Origin: an uncultured Veillonella sp.
Lineage (GTDB): Bacteria; Bacillota; Negativicutes; Veillonellales; Veillonellaceae
DNA length: 9,357 nt
Direction of reading: 5' to 3'
Assembly: GCA_900549805.1 (NCBI GenBank)
Contig: URPV01000046.1
Coordinates: forward strand, 1 to 9,357
Shown piece after piece: positions 6,166 to 9,357 of the stretch. Made by a program: the position numbers and the translations under genes. Numbering within the stretch: the stretch's first letter is position 1; every line of letters starts with the position of its first letter. The notes under the pieces were generated by a model that saw only the letters and a list, made by a program, of their open reading frames with translations, was not told the origin of the DNA and made no database searches.

Positions 6166-7989
6166 ATGGACCGACGGGCGCTTGATGTATTACAGCATTA
6201 CTGGGGTTATGATGCCTTTCGGCCAGCCCAAGAGATCCCTGTATCCACTCTTTTAGCAGGTCAAGACTTGGTGGCTATCATGCCAACAGGAGCGGGTAAG
6301 TCTATCTGCTTCCAAGTGCCAGCCCTTTTGCAAGAGGGGCTCACCATTGTCTTTTCACCCCTCATCTCCCTCATGAAGGACCAGGTTGATGGCTTGCGCC
6401 AGCAAAAGATTCCAGCGGCCTTTATTAATTCGACCTTAGACCAGGAGACCTTTAACAAAACCCTCTACTATGTGCGGATCGGGGCTGTTAAGATTCTTTA
6501 CATTTCGCCGGAACGCTTGGCTAGCCAGTTCTTCCGCAACGTTTTGCAGACCCTCAAAATAAGCCAGATTATTGTAGACGAAGCCCACTGTATCTCCCAA
6601 TGGGGGCATGATTTTAGGCCTGCCTACCAGTTGATTGGGCAGTTTTTGAAGACTATGCCACATCGACCTGTGGTAGGAGCTTTTACAGCAACGGCTACTA
6701 AGGCTGTAGAAAGAGATATTAAAATACTCTTAGGTCTAGAAAATGCACAAGTTCACATTACGGGATTTGATCGGCCTAACCTCCACTTTGCTGTGGCCCG
6801 TCTCTCCCAACGGATGGACTATATTGTGGATTATGTTAAGGCCCACCAAGAGCAGTCTGGTGTCATCTATTGCATCACCCGTAAGGATGTTGAGAAGGTC
6901 TACCAAAATTTGGTGAAAGCGGGCATCGCTGCTGGTTACTATCACGCTGGCCTACCTGACCAAGTTCGCAAGGATATGCAAAATAAGTATGCCTTTGATG
7001 AAATCCAGGTTATGGTGGCGACCAATGCCTTCGGTATGGGAATAGATAAGTCTAATGTGCGCTATGTCCTCCACTACCAGATGCCTCGCAATATGGAATC
7101 CTATTATCAAGAAGCGGGGCGTGCTGGTCGTGATGGAGCGCCAGCCGAATGTATCCTCCTCTACAATGGGCAGGACGTACAGGTTCACAAGTACCTCTTA
7201 GAACAGTCACAACTAGAGCCAGCCCGCCTGTCTATAGAGCAGAGAAAACTCCAGGCTATGATTGATTATTGCTTTACTAGCCAATGCTTGCGCAAGTATA
7301 TGCTAGCTTACTTTGGACAAGAGGTTCCTTGGAACAAGTGTCATAATTGCTCCACCTGCCTCCACCAAGGGCAGGTGCAAGATATGACAGCTGAAGCAAA
7401 GGCTATCTTCCGGGCTATCAGGGGAACGGATGAGCGCTTTGGGACGACTATGATTTCTGCTATTGTACGAGGCGAGCACAATGATCGGATTCGACGGGCT
7501 GGATATGATGCTTTGCCTGTTTTTGGCGCCTTGTCGTCCTATAGTGCGCAAGAGGTAAAGGGGATGATTCAACAGTTTGTGGCCTCTGGTTATCTCCAAC
7601 AATCCATGGGTAAGTATCCCATCCTATCCCTCCAAGCAGGGGCGGAAGAGGTTTTAGCTGGCCATAGTAAAGTGCAAGAAATCAAACAAGAAGTAGCACG
7701 ACCACGGGCTAAAAGGTCTGGTGACCACAGCCGAATTAGTATGGGAGACAGTACTAATAGTCTCTTTGAAGCTCTTCGCCTCCACCGTAAGCGGATTGCT
7801 CTGGCCCAAAAGGTGCCGCCTTACCTGGTCTTTACCGATACGGTTCTTATAGATTTAGCCGCCTTAAAACCTAAAACACTGGCAGATTTTGCCAATATAA
7901 AAGGCGTTGGGGAGGCTAAGCTCAAAAAATATGGCACCTCCTTCTTGGCGGTCATCGCTCAATACGAAAGTGACTCGGGTAGTGTATAA
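6166..7989 (+). CDS. recQ: ATP-dependent DNA helicase RecQ
   Basis: A 607-residue superfamily 2 3'-5' DNA helicase, about the length of E. coli RecQ (609), acting in recombinational repair and stalled-fork processing. Motif 0 FRPAQ is at 18-22, Walker A TGAGKS at 41-46, motif Ia around [10 protein letters not shown] (64-73), DEAH at 138-141 with the aromatic-rich loop [11 protein letters not shown], motif III TATAT (174-178), and motif [12 protein letters not shown] at 315-324. The zinc site is Cys 374, 392, 395 and 398. A winged helix follows, then an HRDC domain at about 530-601. The start is the ATG at 6166, behind GGAGAGGGGGG; the frame stays open to a TTG at 6127, but that codon lies within the leader hairpin and the extra residues are unlike RecQ. 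It is the first gene of a likely recQ-thyA-folA operon, 34 bp before thyA. Confidence 0.96.
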   Translation: MDRRALDVLQHYWGYDAFRPAQEIPVSTLLAGQDLVAIMPTGAGKSICFQVPALLQEGLTIVFSPLISLMKDQVDGLRQQKIPAAFINSTLDQETFNKTLYYVRIGAVKILYISPERLASQFFRNVLQTLKISQIIVDEAHCISQWGHDFRPAYQLIGQFLKTMPHRPVVGAFTATATKAVERDIKILLGLENAQVHITGFDRPNLHFAVARLSQRMDYIVDYVKAHQEQSGVIYCITRKDVEKVYQNLVKAGIAAGYYHAGLPDQVRKDMQNKYAFDEIQVMVATNAFGMGIDKSNVRYVLHYQMPRNMESYYQEAGRAGRDGAPAECILLYNGQDVQVHKYLLEQSQLEPARLSIEQRKLQAMIDYCFTSQCLRKYMLAYFGQEVPWNKCHNCSTCLHQGQVQDMTAEAKAIFRAIRGTDERFGTTMISAIVRGEHNDRIRRAGYDALPVFGALSSYSAQEVKGMIQQFVASGYLQQSMGKYPILSLQAGAEEVLAGHSKVQEIKQEVARPRAKRSGDHSRISMGDSTNSLFEALRLHRKRIALAQKVPPYLVFTDTVLIDLAALKPKTLADFANIKGVGEAKLKKYGTSFLAVIAQYESDSGSV

Positions 7990-8023
7990 TACTACTATTA
8001 GTAGAAATTTAGAGGAAATTATC

Positions 8024-8815
8024 ATGAGTTCAGCAGATACGCAATATTTAGAAATCGTGGCTAATATTTTAGATCACGGCACCTATGGGCAAAATCGAAC
8101 TGGTATAGCTACCTATAAGTTGCCCCACCAAATTATGTCCTTTGACCTAGAGGAAGAATTCCCTATTTTGACCACCAAGTTTGTTGCCTTTAAAACTGCC
8201 ATTAAGGAACTTTTGTGGATTTGGCAAATGCAATCCAACGACGTGCGCAAGTTACAAGAGATGAACGTTAAGGTTTGGAATGAGTGGATGCGCGAAGATG
8301 GTACCATTGGTAAGGCGTATGGCTATCAAATCGCCAAGTACAAGCAGTTGGATAATCTAATTAAGACTCTCAAGGAAGACCCTGATTCCCGCCGTATGAT
8401 TGTCACCCTTTGGAATATCGAGGATCTACCTGATATGGCCTTGCAACCATGTGCCTATGAAACCCTGTGGGACGTAGCCGACGGCCGTCTCAACTGCATG
8501 TTGATTCAACGATCTGGGGATATGGGCCTTGGGATTCCTTTTAATATGGCTCAATACGCGGCCTTGGTTTGCATGATTGCACAAGTGACAGGTCTAAAAC
8601 CTGGTCGCTTTACTCATGTCATCAATAATGCTCATATTTACGCCAACCATCTTGAGGCTATGAAGGAGCAATTGGCCCGTCGAGACAAAGCCTTGGCTGC
8701 CCCTAACATTCATATCAATCCAGAAGTAAGGGATTTTTATGACTTTAAACCAGATGACATTAGCCTAGAAGGATATGAACACCTAGGCAAACTGTCCATG
8801 ACTGTAGCTGTATAA
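8024..8815 (+). CDS. thyA: thymidylate synthase, B. subtilis ThyA/phi3T-like lineage
   Basis: A 263-residue cytoplasmic enzyme that methylates dUMP to dTMP using 5,10-methylene-tetrahydrofolate, releasing dihydrofolate. The nucleophile is C143 in [11 protein letters not shown]25, the pair R123-R124, R163 and D166 (QRSGD), N174 (FNMAQYA), and H204 and Y206 (NNAHIY) correspond to the dUMP-binding residues of the E. coli enzyme. The usual PCH beside the catalytic Cys is PCA here. PCAYETLW, together with [12 protein letters not shown] and [11 protein letters not shown], resembles the thymidylate synthase of B. subtilis ThyA and phage phi3T rather than E. coli ThyA or B. subtilis ThyB. The ATG at 8024 follows AGAGG with 8-nt spacing; the frame extends 39 codons upstream into recQ, but those residues are recQ out of frame. 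Probably co-transcribed with recQ and folA. Confidence 0.96.
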   Translation: MSSADTQYLEIVANILDHGTYGQNRTGIATYKLPHQIMSFDLEEEFPILTTKFVAFKTAIKELLWIWQMQSNDVRKLQEMNVKVWNEWMREDGTIGKAYGYQIAKYKQLDNLIKTLKEDPDSRRMIVTLWNIEDLPDMALQPCAYETLWDVADGRLNCMLIQRSGDMGLGIPFNMAQYAALVCMIAQVTGLKPGRFTHVINNAHIYANHLEAMKEQLARRDKALAAPNIHINPEVRDFYDFKPDDISLEGYEHLGKLSMTVAV

Positions 8816-8883
8816 TGACTACCGTCAAGCAGTGGGGCATGTCCGTTGGTACGCATCCTAGTTGTGAGACTAGCCCCTCGTGA
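8815..8883 (+). other. possible 22-codon ORF overlapping the thyA stop
   Basis: The A of the thyA stop TAA begins an ATG (TAATG), opening a frame [20 protein letters not shown] plus two residues, ending at TGA 8881-8883. TAATG overlaps often mark translational coupling, but no ribosome site is visible within the end of thyA. The stop codon falls in the loop of the hairpin ahead of folA, an arrangement reminiscent of a leader peptide. No family is recognised. It may be a chance ORF. Confidence 0.2.
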
Positions 8884-8908
8884 GCTAGTCTCGTCGTGTT
8901 TAAGGAGG
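8834..8908 (+). promoter_or_regulatory. structured thyA-folA intergenic RNA with alternative hairpins
   Basis: GAGACTAGC (8866-8874) and GCTAGTCTC (8884-8892) form a perfect 9-bp stem with a 9-nt loop, CCCTCGTGA. No T-tract follows. A competing fold pairs CTAGT (8858-8862) with ACTAG (8869-8873), extended by GGGG (8834-8837) with CCCC (8874-8877); the two folds share 8869-8874 and exclude each other. Loop bases CCTC (8876-8879) are complementary to GAGG (8905-8908) of the folA ribosome site AAGGAGG (8902-8908), allowing a pseudoknot that would hide it. The 9-bp stem is clear; the switching function is inference. It does not resemble the tetrahydrofolate riboswitch as I know it. Confidence 0.5.
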
Positions 8909-8912
8909 AATT

Positions 8913-9357
8913 ATGTTAGCCTTAATCGTAGCCAAGGCCAAGAACCATGTCATTGGCAGAGATAATCAACTCATTTGGCACCTGCCCAAGGATTTGGCCT
9001 TTTTTAAGAGAATGACTACTGGCCATGTCATCATCATGGGACGGAAGACCTTTGAGTCTCTCCCTTTTCTCTTGCCTAACCGGGAACACTGGGTCATTAC
9101 TAGGGACCATGCTTTTACAGCACCAGAAGGTGTAAAAGTCTTTACCTCCCCTGAAGAGGCGGCTAAGGCCGCTAGGGACCTAGAGGTAGCCTATGTTATC
9201 GGAGGTGCTCAAATCTATGAGGCTTTTATGCCTTTCGTAGATACTCTCTATGTCACTGAAATTGATGAAGACTTTGAGGGGGATGCCTTTTTCCCACCTA
9301 TTGATTCCAAGCAATTTGACCGCCTACATGTGGAAGAGGGGGTCATGGATGATAAGC
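8913..9357 (+). CDS. folA: dihydrofolate reductase, 3' end cut by the window
   Basis: The first 148 codons of a DHFR, which reduces 7,8-dihydrofolate to tetrahydrofolate with NADPH, regenerating the cofactor consumed by the neighbouring thymidylate synthase. IGRDNQLIWHLPKDLAFFK (14-32) carries the substrate-site W22 and the catalytic acid D27. GRKTFESLP (43-51) and VIGGAQIY (95-102) are the NADPH-binding motifs. Near the edge TEIDEDFEGDAFFPPID is the usual pattern for the last third of the protein. Bacterial DHFRs are about 160 residues, so roughly a dozen residues are missing beyond the window. AAGGAGG (8902-8908) precedes the ATG by only 4 nt, a short spacing. It lies 97 bp after thyA with a structured gap between. 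It uses rare Arg codons (AGG, AGA, CGG), unlike the PFOR gene. Confidence 0.95.
   Translation, partial: MLALIVAKAKNHVIGRDNQLIWHLPKDLAFFKRMTTGHVIIMGRKTFESLPFLLPNREHWVITRDHAFTAPEGVKVFTSPEEAAKAARDLEVAYVIGGAQIYEAFMPFVDTLYVTEIDEDFEGDAFFPPIDSKQFDRLHVEEGVMDDK

Noticed and set aside
7985..7990. Perfect TATAAT at the recQ stop as a thyA promoter
   Set aside because: No -35 at 16-18 bp (ATACGA at 17 bp) and no extended TGn element; an internal promoter remains possible but unsupported.
1..9357. CRISPR arrays, tRNA/rRNA genes, insertion sequences, phage or defence genes
   Set aside because: Looked for and not seen: no regularly spaced repeats, transposase motifs or tRNA-like cloverleaf sequences; the coding content is core metabolism, transport and repair.

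Overview
The window suggests a low-to-mid GC anaerobic member of the Bacillota. The pyruvate:ferredoxin oxidoreductase (PFOR) looks most like those of the Negativicutes (Veillonella relatives). This placement rests on remembered protein character, since no search was run, and is moderately confident at class level and weak below it.

Layout. (i) 1-315, minus strand: the 5' part of a LysR-type regulator gene broken by two in-frame stops, so a pseudogene that runs off the window. (ii) 316-691: a 376-bp gene-free regulatory region, AT-rich and full of dyad symmetry. It holds a good sigma-A-type promoter, an inverted repeat around its -10 box, a perfect 16-bp palindrome, a leader stem-loop and a possible Fur box. 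(iii) 692-4246, plus: a complete one-polypeptide PFOR (nifJ/por type) with extreme codon bias, closed by a textbook intrinsic terminator. (iv) 4303-4458: the space between convergent genes, holding a very long structured inverted repeat that can terminate the minus-strand gene. (v) 4459-5943, minus: a complete Na+/proline symporter (putP). (vi) 5944-6165: a divergent intergenic region with extended -10 promoters facing both ways, a CRP/FNR-like palindrome and a terminator-like hairpin at the start of the recQ leader. (vii) 6166-9357, plus: recQ, thyA and the start of folA, probably one transcription unit.

How the genes fit together. PFOR converts pyruvate to acetyl-CoA while reducing ferredoxin or flavodoxin, the central oxidative step in many anaerobes. 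PutP takes up proline with Na+. ThyA makes dTMP and leaves dihydrofolate, which DHFR (folA) reduces again, so thyA-folA is a metabolic pair. RecQ placed ahead of it ties DNA repair to dTMP supply, notable because recQ of E. coli was found through thymineless death.

Most of the window is ordinary core metabolism. The less ordinary material is non-coding: the layered dyads upstream of PFOR, and the thyA-folA gap, which has mutually exclusive hairpins, a loop complementary to the folA ribosome binding site and a 22-codon ORF overlapping the thyA stop. ThyA itself belongs to the less common Bacillus subtilis ThyA/phage phi3T-like lineage.
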